Assembly: GCF_023516615.1 (NCBI RefSeq)
Contig: NZ_JAMGBF010000010.1
Location: forward strand, 104,847 to 168,846
Direction of reading: 5' to 3'
Source: Streptomyces panaciradicis
GTDB taxonomy: Bacteria; Actinomycetota; Actinomycetes; Streptomycetales; Streptomycetaceae
DNA: 64,000 bases
Translations under genes and position numbers: made by a program
The notes under the pieces: model-generated
Told to the model about the DNA's origin: nothing
The model's input: the letters and a program-made list of their open reading frames with translations, nothing else
The model's database searches: none
In this document: piece by piece, positions 46,454 to 54,664 of the stretch
Numbering within the stretch: the first letter of the stretch is position 1
Layout of the letters: every line of letters begins with the position of its first letter

Positions 46454-46789
46454 GTGCACATAACGCCCAAGACACCCGAAGTAAGAGTTCCGAGGCTGGT
46501 CGGACTGATGGCCATGGACGCGCGCGAGGCGGCACGGTCCCGGGGCCTGTTCCTGAACTCCCCCGACCGCCCCGATCTCCATCTGGCCGTCGTGGACTAC
46601 GTCGTACGCCAGTACCCGCAGCCCGGCGCCGAGGTGCCGCGTGACTCGATGGTCTACGTGTGGTTCGACTTCGGCGAGGGAGAGGGCGGCGGGGGCGTGC
46701 GCGAGCCCCGCGTCCCGCGTCCCCCCACGGGCGGACTGCAGCGCGAGCTGGACCGGCCGGGCGACCCGTACGCCGTCAGCTCTGCTTGA
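46454..46789 (+). CDS. stand-alone PASTA-domain protein
   Basis: 111-residue soluble protein made of one PASTA domain ([62 protein letters not shown], residues about 10-70) and a Gly/Pro/Arg-rich tail. PASTA domains are best known as extracellular sensors of PknB-type kinases and penicillin-binding proteins. Here there is neither a signal peptide nor a membrane segment, so its place and ligand are unclear. The GTG at 46454 follows a GGGGG run. It converges on menG and the two genes overlap by 14 nt at their 3' ends. Confidence 0.8.
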   Translation: MHITPKTPEVRVPRLVGLMAMDAREAARSRGLFLNSPDRPDLHLAVVDYVVRQYPQPGAEVPRDSMVYVWFDFGEGEGGGGVREPRVPRPPTGGLQRELDRPGDPYAVSSA

Positions 46790-47471
46790 AGCCGCGGTGC
46801 AGGGCGACGACCCCGCCCGTGAGGTTGCGCCAGGCCACCTTCGACCAGCCCGCCTTCTTGAGGTGCTCGGCCAGGGCCGGCTGGTCGGGCCAGGCGCGGA
46901 TGGACTCGGCGAGGTAGACGTAGGCGTCGGGGTTGGAGGAGACGGCGCGGGCGACCGGCGGCAGGGCGCGCATCAGGTACTCGGTGTAGACCGTGCGGAA
47001 GGGCGCCCAGGTCGGGTGCGAGAACTCGCAGATCACCACCCGGCCGCCGGGCCGGGTCACCCGGTACATCTCGCGCAGCGCCCCGTCGAAGTCCTGGACG
47101 TTGCGCAGGCCGAAGGAGATGGTCACGGCGTCGAAGGTGTCGTCCTTGAACGGCAGCCGTGTCGCGTCGCCCGCGGTCAGCGGCAGCCAGGGGTGCTTCT
47201 TCTTGCCGACCTGGAGCATGCCGAGCGAGAAGTCGCACGGGACGACGTACGCGCCGGTGCGCGCGAACGGCAGCGACGAGGTGGCCGTCCCGGCGGCCAG
47301 GTCCAGGATCTTCTGCGCGGGGCGGGCGTCTACCGCCCTGGCCACCTCCTTGCGCCACACCCGGTCCTGGCCGAGCGACAGCACGTCGTTGGTCAGGTCG
47401 TACCGTTCCGCCACGTCGTCGAACATCGAGGCGACTTCGTGCGGCTGCTTGTTCAGGGAAGCGCGGGTCAC
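46776..47471 (-). CDS. menG: demethylmenaquinone methyltransferase
   Basis: 231-residue SAM-dependent methyltransferase of the UbiE/MenG family. It adds the C-2 methyl group to demethylmenaquinone, the last ring step. Signature stretches are [32 protein letters not shown], the SAM site [17 protein letters not shown], and [39 protein letters not shown]. The GTG at 47471 gives the usual [15 protein letters not shown]-terminus; an ATG three codons upstream is possible. The actinobacterial short form is complete. Its 3' end overlaps the PASTA gene. It is 90 nt downstream of the small amidohydrolase-like gene on the same strand, and mqnC is just beyond. Confidence 0.93.
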   Translation of the reverse strand: MTRASLNKQPHEVASMFDDVAERYDLTNDVLSLGQDRVWRKEVARAVDARPAQKILDLAAGTATSSLPFARTGAYVVPCDFSLGMLQVGKKKHPWLPLTAGDATRLPFKDDTFDAVTISFGLRNVQDFDGALREMYRVTRPGGRVVICEFSHPTWAPFRTVYTEYLMRALPPVARAVSSNPDAYVYLAESIRAWPDQPALAEHLKKAGWSKVAWRNLTGGVVALHRGFKQS

Positions 47472-47561
47472 GCCCGCCATTCTTGCAGTACGGCGTCCAG
47501 CGGACCGCTCAGGGGAGGAGCCTCGGCCGCTTCCTCGCACGCGAAGTGCCCCGGACCGCGG

Positions 47562-48008
47562 CTAGCGGCGTCTGTGCACGAGGCGCCCGGCGCACACCGT
47601 CGCGACGCAGACGCCCGACTCGTCGAACACCGCGACGTCGGCGCGGCCCGACTCGACGAGCGCGCGGGGCCGGGCACCGGGCAGGACGAGGACGTCGTTC
47701 CGCTCGGCCGCCGCCCGGAGTTCGGGCGAGTCGACGTACTCCTCGACGATCGCGACCGCGCCCAGCTTCAGCACCGCGTGGACGCGTTCGCGCGGCGACG
47801 GGGCGTCCGGCAGGGGGCCGTCGTGGACCCGCCCGGGCCCGAGCACTCCCGGCCACGTGCGCACCCGGGCCCCCGGGAACCGCACCTCGAGCTGCGCCAG
47901 CGGGCCCACCGCGGCGATCCGGTCGCCCTCGACCACCACGGCACCGTCTCGGACCGGCTCGGCGTCCCAGCCGGACCGGACCTGCGGAGCCGTGTGAATC
48001 GTCAGCAC
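47562..48008 (-). CDS. imidazolonepropionase-like mini-protein (amidohydrolase composite domain only)
   Basis: 148-residue protein that looks like the beta-sandwich parts of an amidohydrolase without the metal-binding TIM barrel. The N-terminal strand pair LTIHTAPQVRSGWDAEPVRDGAVVVEGDRIAAVGP and the C-terminal ADVAVFDESGVCVATVCAGRLVHRR are the usual two halves of that sandwich; between them, about 80 residues replace the barrel. No HxH metal motif is present, so hydrolase activity is unlikely. The GTG is 7 nt from the mqnC stop, so it is in one operon with mqnC. Its role beside menaquinone synthesis is unknown; descent from a MqnX-type deaminase is a thought, not shown. Confidence 0.75.
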   Translation of the reverse strand: MLTIHTAPQVRSGWDAEPVRDGAVVVEGDRIAAVGPLAQLEVRFPGARVRTWPGVLGPGRVHDGPLPDAPSPRERVHAVLKLGAVAIVEEYVDSPELRAAAERNDVLVLPGARPRALVESGRADVAVFDESGVCVATVCAGRLVHRRR

Positions 48009-48015
48009 GCGTACG

Positions 48016-49230
48016 TCAGTTGGAAGCCAGCAGCTTCAACTCGGGGTGGGCCGTGCCGCCCTCGATCGCCGTGGACGAGATGTGGGACATCACCCGCTCG
48101 TCGACCGGGTCGTTCGCGGGGTCGTCGTGGACGACGAGGTGCTCGTAGGTCGTCGAGCGCTGGGCCGGCACCCGCCCGGCCTTGCGGATCAGGTCGATGA
48201 TCTCCATGCGGTTGGAGCGGTGCCTGGCACCGGCCGAGGAGACGACGTTCTCCTCCAGCATGATCGAGCCGAGGTCGTCCGCGCCGTAGTGCAGGGAGAG
48301 CTGGCCGACCTCCTTGCCGGTCGTCAGCCAGGAGCCCTGGATGTGCTGGACGTTGTCCAGGAACAGCCGGGCGATGGCGATCATCCGCAGGTACTCGAAG
48401 AGCGTGGCCTGCGTCCGGCCCTTCAGGTGGTTGTTCTCGGGCTGGTAGGTGTACGGGATGAACGCCCGGAAGCCGCCCGTGCGGTCCTGGACCTCACGGA
48501 TCATCCGCAGGTGCTCGATGCGCTCGGCGTTGGTCTCGCCCGTGCCCATCAGCATCGTCGACGTGGACTCCACGCCCAGCCGGTGCGCGATCTCCATGAT
48601 CTCCAGCCAGCGCTCGCCGCTCTCCTTCAGGGGCGCGATGGCCTTGCGGGGCCGCTCCGGCAGCAGTTCGGCACCGGCACCCGCGAAGGAGTCGAGACCG
48701 GCCGCGTGGATGCGGGTGATGGCCTCCTCGACCGACACCCCGCTGATCCGGGCCATGTGCTCGACCTCGCTCGCCCCCAGGCTGTGGATGACGAGCTGCG
48801 GGAACTCCTTCTTGATGGCGGCGAAGTGCTTCTCGTAGTACTCGACGCCGTAGTCCGGGTGGTGGCCGCCCTGGAACATGATCTGCGTGCCGCCGAGTTC
48901 GACCGTCTCGGCGCAGCGGCGCAGGATGTCGTCCAGGTCGCGCGTCCAGCCCTTGTCCTTGTCCTTGGGCGCGGCGTAGAAGGCGCAGAACTTGCACGCC
49001 GTGACGCACACGTTCGTGTAGTTGATGTTGCGCTCGATGATGTACGTCGCGATGTGCTCCGTACCCGCGTACTTGCGGCGGCGCACGGCGTCGGCGGCGG
49101 CGCCGAGCGCGTGCAGCGGGGCGTCGCGGTAGAGGACGAGCGCCTCCTGTGGGGTGATCCGCCCACCGGCGGCGGCACGGTCGAGGACGGCTGTGACATC
49201 AATCGAGGTGAGGTCGGCCTTCTCGGTCAC
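48016..49230 (-). CDS. mqnC: cyclic dehypoxanthine futalosine synthase (radical SAM)
   Basis: 404-residue radical SAM enzyme of the futalosine pathway. It converts dehypoxanthine futalosine to its cyclic form on the way to menaquinone. The 4Fe-4S site is Cys75, Cys79 and Cys82 (CVTACKFCAFYA). Other family features are ERNINYTNVCVTACKFCAF, GGTQIMFQGGHHPDYG, SFAGAGAELLPERPRKAIAPLKESGERWLEIM and STSTMLMGTGETNAERIEHL. The GTG start follows GGGGA. A small amidohydrolase-like gene follows 7 nt after the stop, then menG. The other window gene of this pathway is mqnA; mqnB and mqnD are not seen here. Confidence 0.96.
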   Translation of the reverse strand: MTEKADLTSIDVTAVLDRAAAGGRITPQEALVLYRDAPLHALGAAADAVRRRKYAGTEHIATYIIERNINYTNVCVTACKFCAFYAAPKDKDKGWTRDLDDILRRCAETVELGGTQIMFQGGHHPDYGVEYYEKHFAAIKKEFPQLVIHSLGASEVEHMARISGVSVEEAITRIHAAGLDSFAGAGAELLPERPRKAIAPLKESGERWLEIMEIAHRLGVESTSTMLMGTGETNAERIEHLRMIREVQDRTGGFRAFIPYTYQPENNHLKGRTQATLFEYLRMIAIARLFLDNVQHIQGSWLTTGKEVGQLSLHYGADDLGSIMLEENVVSSAGARHRSNRMEIIDLIRKAGRVPAQRSTTYEHLVVHDDPANDPVDERVMSHISSTAIEGGTAHPELKLLASN

Positions 49231-49308
49231 CGGGGTCCCCTTCGCAGGCTTCGTCGAGGCTGTGGACGGACTCGGCCAGCCTACGCCAGCCCTCCGACAA
49301 GCCCGACG

Positions 49309-50091
49309 TCAGGCCGCGTAGGCGCCCGCGAGCAGTCCCAGGAAGGCCCCGCCGATCAGGAACGGCCCGAAGGCGACGGCCGTCTTGCGCCCGGCCCGCC
49401 GCGCGAGGACGAGCGCGCCGCCGTACAGGGCGCCGAGCAGGAACGCGGCGAGCGTCCCGAGCATCACCGTGGCCCACCCGTACCACCCGAGCACGGCGCC
49501 GAGACCGAGGGCCAGCTTCACGTCCCCGAAGCCCATGCCGCCGGGGTTGACCAGGAACAGCGCGAAGAACCCGGCCCCGAGGGCGAGGGCGCCGTACAGC
49601 GCGTGCGGCCAGTCGCCGGCGTGCTCCGGTACGAACGCGACAGCGCCCAGCAGCGCCAGGGCGAGGCCCGCGAGCGGCAACGTCAGGACGTCCGGCAGCC
49701 GTTGCACCCGGAAGTCGACCGCGGCGAGCAGGACGCCGACGGGCGCGAGCAGCAGCCACACGGCGAGTTCGGGCCGGGTGCCGGTGGCGGCGGCGAGGGC
49801 GGCGCACACCAGGGCGGCGACGAGCGAGAGAGCGGGGGCACCGGGGCCGTACGGCTCGGGCCGTCCCGTGGTTACGGCGGTGCCGCCGGCGTCACCCGCG
49901 ACGGAGGCGCATGCCCCGCACCGCCCGGACCCGAGCCAGCCGCCGAGCGGATGCCCGTCCGGGCACACCGCGCGCCAGTCCTGTTCGGCGGGCACGGAGA
50001 ACCGGTAGACCGCCCGCGGCAGCAGCGCGCCCGTCACCGCGCCCCACAGTGCGGCGGCGCCCACGAGCAGCGCGCCCACCAGGTCCCCCAT
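49309..50091 (-). CDS. A24 family prepilin peptidase (type IV leader peptidase)
   Basis: 260-residue membrane aspartyl protease with about seven helices. The two catalytic aspartates are in LLAAVDFRVQRLPD and in MGFGDVKLALGLG. The N-terminal part holds a Cys pair (CPDGHPLGG and GSGRCGACA) similar to the zinc-like cysteines of classical prepilin peptidases. It cleaves the leader of type IV pilin-like proteins. No pilus or Tad genes lie nearby, so its substrates are encoded elsewhere. Starts with an ATG after GGGGGAG. Upstream on the same strand is an SsgA-like gene. Confidence 0.9.
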   Translation of the reverse strand: MGDLVGALLVGAAALWGAVTGALLPRAVYRFSVPAEQDWRAVCPDGHPLGGWLGSGRCGACASVAGDAGGTAVTTGRPEPYGPGAPALSLVAALVCAALAAATGTRPELAVWLLLAPVGVLLAAVDFRVQRLPDVLTLPLAGLALALLGAVAFVPEHAGDWPHALYGALALGAGFFALFLVNPGGMGFGDVKLALGLGAVLGWYGWATVMLGTLAAFLLGALYGGALVLARRAGRKTAVAFGPFLIGGAFLGLLAGAYAA

Positions 50092-50136
50092 CGGCTCCCC
50101 CTCGTCCCCCGGCCGCCTGCCGTGCCGCGCCCAGTG

Positions 50137-50550
50137 TCAGACACCGCCGAGCATGGACGCCAGGCCGCGGTCGAGGGCGGGGCCCACGGCTTCGCCGCCC
50201 GGTGCGGCGATCTCGTACGAGCGGAGCAGGAAGCGGCGCAGGGCGGAGGTGTCGAAGCGGACCACGGCGATGCCGGCGGGGGTGCGGAACTCGACGTAGG
50301 TGCGTGCGGGACCGCAGGGGCGGATGCGCACCGAGCCGACACCGGCGGGGGCGCCCAGGCCCTCGTGCAGGAGGACGCGGGCGAAGGTCCAGGTGACCTC
50401 TTCGTCGTCGAGCGAGATCCAGGCCGGGAAGACGAAATGGACGGCCAGCGCGTCGGCGCACGTGTAGCGCAGGGTGACGGGGACGGCGAGTTCGTCGCCG
50501 TCGGGGGTGAGCAGGTGGGCGCCGGTGGGCTGTTCCAGGGTGATGGGCAC
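50137..50550 (-). CDS. SsgA-like protein (SALP), sporulation/cell-division regulator family
   Basis: 137-residue protein matching the SsgA/SsgB family: VPVTLRYTCADALAVHFVFPAWISLDDEEVTWTFARVLLHEGLGAPAGVGSVRIRPCG, YVEFRTPAGIAVVRFDTSALRRFLLRSY. Members guide FtsZ placement and cell-wall remodelling during aerial growth in sporulating actinomycetes. Which paralogue it is cannot be told. I chose the GTG at 50550 with GGAGA at 5 nt, which gives the usual length of about 140; the longer frame has an Arg/Pro-rich extension. It lies 46 nt upstream of the prepilin peptidase gene, so both may be cotranscribed. Confidence 0.88.
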   Translation of the reverse strand: MPITLEQPTGAHLLTPDGDELAVPVTLRYTCADALAVHFVFPAWISLDDEEVTWTFARVLLHEGLGAPAGVGSVRIRPCGPARTYVEFRTPAGIAVVRFDTSALRRFLLRSYEIAAPGGEAVGPALDRGLASMLGGV

Positions 50551-50786
50551 GAGGGTCTCCGATGTCGGGCGGGGCTGCGGCCGGTTGGGGCGCCGTACCT
50601 CTTCGAGTGCCGGGACGCGGCGGTCATGACGCGGGGTGGGAAAGTTGCCGGAGTGATGTATGTCACTTTCTGTGTCGCGTCCGTTCACAAGGAGCAGCAG
50701 CCGCGTCCCGACGCGTATGCCCCCTCGTTCCCATGGAACGCCTGTGCCACCGAAGACCGTGTCTGCGGGGCCGGCCCGGACGTGCC

Positions 50787-52535
50787 CTATCCGACCCGCG
50801 ACAGGCGGGCCGTGGGGTTCCCCTCCGCCTCGCTCTCGGCCACGTACTTCAAGTCTCTTCCGACCCGGGACAGCCGGACCGTGTGCGGCGTGGGGTCGCA
50901 GCCCGCGTGGTTGGAGCCGGCGCCCGCCGAGGTGACGAGGAGTTCCTTGCTCCGGACGGACTTCAGGGTCAGGACGTCGTCGCAGACGCCCCCCAGCTGG
51001 TCGGTCTGGCGGAGCCGGCCCAGTTCCGCGCCCACCGCGGCCTGGTGGACGGTCAGCCGGAAGGTGCCGTCCGGGAGGGTGCCGCCCAGGGCGGTGGCCT
51101 CTCCCTGCCAGGTGCCGAGGTAGGCCGCGGGCACGTCACCGGCGGTGCCACCCGGCGTCGTGGGCGAAGGACTCGGGGCGCGGGTGGCGCTGGGCGTGCC
51201 GGCGGCGCTGGTGGCCGCACTGGGTTCCGGCGAGTACGCGCCGGGGGAGCTGCCGGCGGCGGAGGAGTCGTCGTTGCCGCGGCCCGGCAGCAGGTCGAAC
51301 ACGAACACCGACCCGACCGTCACCGCCGCCAGGGCCCCCGCGACGGCCAGCGCGACGGTGCAGCTCAGCCGCCGCCCGCGGCCGCCGTCGCCGGGCGCGG
51401 AGGTCGCCGCCAGGGAGACGGACAGCTTGCCGGGCGGCTGTCCGGCGGTGTCCGGGGGCGCGTCTCGCGGCTCCGGCTCCGGTGCGCGCAGCGGCGGGCG
51501 AGCGGGGGCGGAGGGCGGCCCCATCACCGGCGCCGGCCCGAATTCCCCCGCCGTGGGCTGCCCGGCCCCCTCCCCGCCGACGGTCACCGCGTCCCCGACC
51601 GAGGGGCTGCTGAACCCCACCGGCCCGGACGCCGCCTCCCGCACATCGAGGTTCAGCAGGTGTACGGCGCTGCGGCTCACCTGCTCCACCAGCGCCCCCG
51701 GCAGCCAGCCGCCCGTCACCAGCCGCGCCGCCCCGTCAGGAGCGAGCCGCCGCGCGACCTCGGCGGGGGCGGGCCGGGCGGCGGGGTCCTTCGCCAGGCA
51801 CGCCCGCGCCAACTCGCGCAGTTCGCCGTCCAGGGAGCCGAGTTCGGGCTCCTCGTGCACCACCTTGTAGAGCAGGGCCGCGGAGGAGTCCCCCGGGAAG
51901 GGCGCCTGCCCGGTCGCCGCGAACACCAGCACCGCGCCCAGCGAGAAGACGTCGGCCGCGCCGGTCGCGCCCTTGCCGACGATCTGCTCGGGGGACATGT
52001 AGCCGGGCGAGCCGATCGAGACGCCCGTGGAGGTGAGGGACGCCGTGCCGTCCGTGGCGCGCGCGATGCCGAAGTCGATGAGCAGCGGGCCGTCGAGGGT
52101 GAGCAGCACGTTGGAGGGCTTCACGTCCCGGTGCACCAGGCCCAGTTCGTGCACGGCGGTCAGCGCCTCCGCCAGCCCCGCGCCCAGCGCCCGTACCGAA
52201 GGGGCGGGCAGCGGCCCGCGGTCGGCGACCGCCGCCGCCAGCGACGGTCCGGCCGCGTACGCCGTCGCCACCCACGGCACCGCCGCCTCCGGGTCGGCGT
52301 CGAGCACCGGGGCCGTCCAGGCGCCGCCCACCTTCCGGGCGGCCTCGACCTCGCGCCGGAACCGGGCGCGGAACTCCTCGTCGAGGGCGAAGTGCGGGTG
52401 CACGATCTTCACGGCGACCGTGCGGCCGCCCGCGCTGCGGCCCAGGTAGACGCGGCCCATCCCGCCGGAGCCCAGCCGGCCGAGCAGCCGGTAGGGACCC
52501 ACGACGGTGGGCTCGTCGGCTCCGAGCGGTTGCAT
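50787..52535 (-). CDS. eukaryotic-type serine/threonine protein kinase, membrane-anchored
   Basis: 582-residue receptor-like kinase. The kinase domain covers about residues 13-270: GSGGMG loop (23-27), Lys43 for ATP, HRDVKPSN with the catalytic loop (135-142), DFG (154-156), and YMSPEQ. A disordered Pro-rich juxtamembrane part follows. A single helix (CTVALAVAGALAAVTVGSVFVF) crosses the membrane. The outside part has a Ser/Thr-rich stalk and a small domain (PAAYLGTWQGEATALGG...LRQTDQLGGVCDDVLTL...GCDPTPHTVRLSRVG) with two Cys; there are no PASTA repeats. It sits 67 nt downstream of mqnA. Ligand and targets are unknown. Confidence 0.92.
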   Translation of the reverse strand: MQPLGADEPTVVGPYRLLGRLGSGGMGRVYLGRSAGGRTVAVKIVHPHFALDEEFRARFRREVEAARKVGGAWTAPVLDADPEAAVPWVATAYAAGPSLAAAVADRGPLPAPSVRALGAGLAEALTAVHELGLVHRDVKPSNVLLTLDGPLLIDFGIARATDGTASLTSTGVSIGSPGYMSPEQIVGKGATGAADVFSLGAVLVFAATGQAPFPGDSSAALLYKVVHEEPELGSLDGELRELARACLAKDPAARPAPAEVARRLAPDGAARLVTGGWLPGALVEQVSRSAVHLLNLDVREAASGPVGFSSPSVGDAVTVGGEGAGQPTAGEFGPAPVMGPPSAPARPPLRAPEPEPRDAPPDTAGQPPGKLSVSLAATSAPGDGGRGRRLSCTVALAVAGALAAVTVGSVFVFDLLPGRGNDDSSAAGSSPGAYSPEPSAATSAAGTPSATRAPSPSPTTPGGTAGDVPAAYLGTWQGEATALGGTLPDGTFRLTVHQAAVGAELGRLRQTDQLGGVCDDVLTLKSVRSKELLVTSAGAGSNHAGCDPTPHTVRLSRVGRDLKYVAESEAEGNPTARLSRVG

Positions 52536-52602
52536 GACGTCCACCCCTCCCCCGTATCCCCCGTGACGACGAGAAAAGGGTAGTGCGCCGTTCCCCTGCC
52601 GC

Positions 52603-53463
<861 letters not shown>

Positions 53464-53551
53464 GCCCCTTTGAGGTACGCTCCACTTTCCGGCCCCTCGG
53501 TCAACTGGGTGCTGATGTTCAAACGTCCGAGTGACGTGATCTTGGCCTCTA

Positions 53552-53579
53552 TTGCTTTCGGCTGCCCGCGTGCTAGGCT
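53552..53579 (+). promoter_or_regulatory. promoter of the cold-shock gene
   Basis: TTGCTT (53552-53557) and TAGGCT (53574-53579) with a 16-bp spacer. Predicted start near 53586, which leaves a leader of about 145 nt. Confidence 0.55.
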
Positions 53580-53615
53580 CGCCGCAAGTTGCAGTTTGGT
53601 TTCCCTTGCAGTACA

Positions 53616-53726
53616 GAGCCTGCGGAGCATGTAACCGCGGGCTCTAACGTTTTCAGACGTATGCAGTGCGGCATTAGCTTTCACATGCAGGTTCTGGAGC
53701 AGGGCAACCCTTTGGGCCCAAGGAGG
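53616..53726 (+). promoter_or_regulatory. structured 5' leader of the cold-shock gene
   Basis: A 10-bp stem (53616-53625 with 53635-53644, one G-U pair) is followed by AT-richer sequence and by TTGGGCCCAA (53712-53721) that abuts the AAGGAGG ribosome binding site (53720-53726). CCTT before the palindrome can pair with AAGG of the ribosome binding site. Long structured leaders that change with temperature are typical of csp genes. Confidence 0.5.
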
Positions 53727-53730
53727 GCTT

Positions 53731-53934
53731 ATGGCTACCGGAACCGTTAAGTGGTTCAACGCCGAAAAGGGCTTTGGCTTCATCGCCCAGGAGGGCGGCG
53801 GCCCCGACGTCTTCGTCCACTACTCCGCGATCAACGCGAGCGGTTTCCGTTCGCTGGAGGAGAACCAGCAGGTCTCCTTCGACGTGACCCAGGGTCCGAA
53901 GGGCCCGCAGGCGGAGAACGTCACCCCCGTCTGA
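53731..53934 (+). CDS. CspA-family cold-shock protein
   Basis: 67-residue single-domain RNA/DNA chaperone. RNP1 is KGFGFIAQ and RNP2 is VFVHYSAI, in the canonical [34 protein letters not shown] sequence. It melts RNA secondary structure in the cytoplasm. AAGGAGG precedes the ATG at 4 nt. A long structured leader and a strong terminator frame it. Streptomyces carry several such genes; I cannot tell which this is. Confidence 0.96.
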   Translation: MATGTVKWFNAEKGFGFIAQEGGGPDVFVHYSAINASGFRSLEENQQVSFDVTQGPKGPQAENVTPV

Positions 53935-53975
53935 GGCGAGCTTCGTCTCTGATCCGGACCTGATGCAGTACCCAA

Positions 53976-54014
53976 GGAGCCCCGTGCCGCAAGGCAGCGG
54001 GGCTCCTGCCTTTT
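53976..54014 (+). terminator. terminator of the cold-shock gene
   Basis: GGAGCCCCGTGCC (53976-53988) pairs with GGCAGCGGGGCTCC (53993-54006) with a single bulge and a GCAA loop, followed by TGCCTTTTCC. It begins 42 nt after the stop and also serves the convergent XRE gene. Confidence 0.88.
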
Positions 54015-54023
54015 CCGCGCGTC

Positions 54024-54596
54024 CTACACGTGCTGCATGACCAGCACGAAGGTCGTCCCCGGCGCCAGCGCCTCGTAGGAGTGCGGCACGTCGCCGCGGT
54101 AGGTCATGTAGTCCCCGGGTGCCAGCTCGACCTCCTCCCCCGCGGGCCCGGCTTTCACCCGCCCCGTACTCACGATCAGGTGTTCGACCGTGCCCGGGAT
54201 GTGCGGCTCCGACTCCCGCGCCGCCCCGGGCTCCGCCCGCAGGTGGTAGAGGTCCCGCCGGGCGCCGGGCGGGCTGGAGGACAGCAGCGTCGCCACGTAC
54301 TCGGCCTTCTCGGAGGCCACGGTGGGCCCCTGACCGGCGCGGATCACCTGGACCGCGGGCGCGGGCGGCTCCACGAGCACACTGAAGGGCACCCCGAGCG
54401 CCACCCCCAGCGCCCAGAGCGTCTCCACGCTGGGATTGCCGCTCGCCGACTCCAGCTGCGACAGCGTGGACTTCGCGATGCCGGCGCGTTTGGCCAGCTC
54501 GGACAGGGAGAGCCCGGCGCGCGTGCGCTCGCGGCGCAGGGACGCCGCGATCCAGTCCAGGGGGAGCCGGGCGGGCGGGGGCGGTGCGTCGGACAT
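54024..54596 (-). CDS. XRE-family transcriptional regulator with C-terminal cupin
   Basis: 190-residue regulator. The HTH (residues about 15-70) is AASLRRERTRAGLSLSELAKRAGIAKSTLSQLESASGNPSVETLWALGVALGVPFSVLV. The cupin domain (about 110-190) reads HIPGTVEHLIVSTGRVKAGPAGEEVELAPGDYMTYRGDVPHSYEALAPG and would bind a small effector. It is divergent from azlCD with 68 nt between, a frequent pairing, and probably controls them. GGAGCGAG precedes the ATG at 54596. Confidence 0.92.
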   Translation of the reverse strand: MSDAPPPPARLPLDWIAASLRRERTRAGLSLSELAKRAGIAKSTLSQLESASGNPSVETLWALGVALGVPFSVLVEPPAPAVQVIRAGQGPTVASEKAEYVATLLSSSPPGARRDLYHLRAEPGAARESEPHIPGTVEHLIVSTGRVKAGPAGEEVELAPGDYMTYRGDVPHSYEALAPGTTFVLVMQHV

Positions 54597-54619
54597 TCAG
54601 CTCGCTCCATCGGTACGAT

Positions 54620-54637
54620 CGTTCGCCTTGACGAACG
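54620..54637. promoter_or_regulatory. operator palindrome between the XRE regulator and azlC
   Basis: CGTTCG-N6-CGAACG is a perfect inverted repeat. It overlaps TTGACG (54628-54633), the likely -35 box of azlC. A direct repeat TGTCCA-N4-TGTCCA follows at 54638-54653. Binding by the divergent XRE-cupin regulator is the simplest reading. Confidence 0.65.
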
Positions 54638-54664
54638 TGTCCACTGCTGTCCATTGTAGAGAAC

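Noticed and set aside
50551..50688. N-terminal extension of the SsgA-like protein
   Set aside because: The extension is Arg/Pro-rich without family similarity, and GGAGA precedes the internal GTG that gives normal SALP length.
48046..51123. Very long open frame (over 1000 codons) opposite mqnC, the peptidase and the kinase
   Set aside because: It is antisense to well-supported genes, has Arg/Gly/Val-rich composition typical of high-GC shadow frames, and shows no domain.
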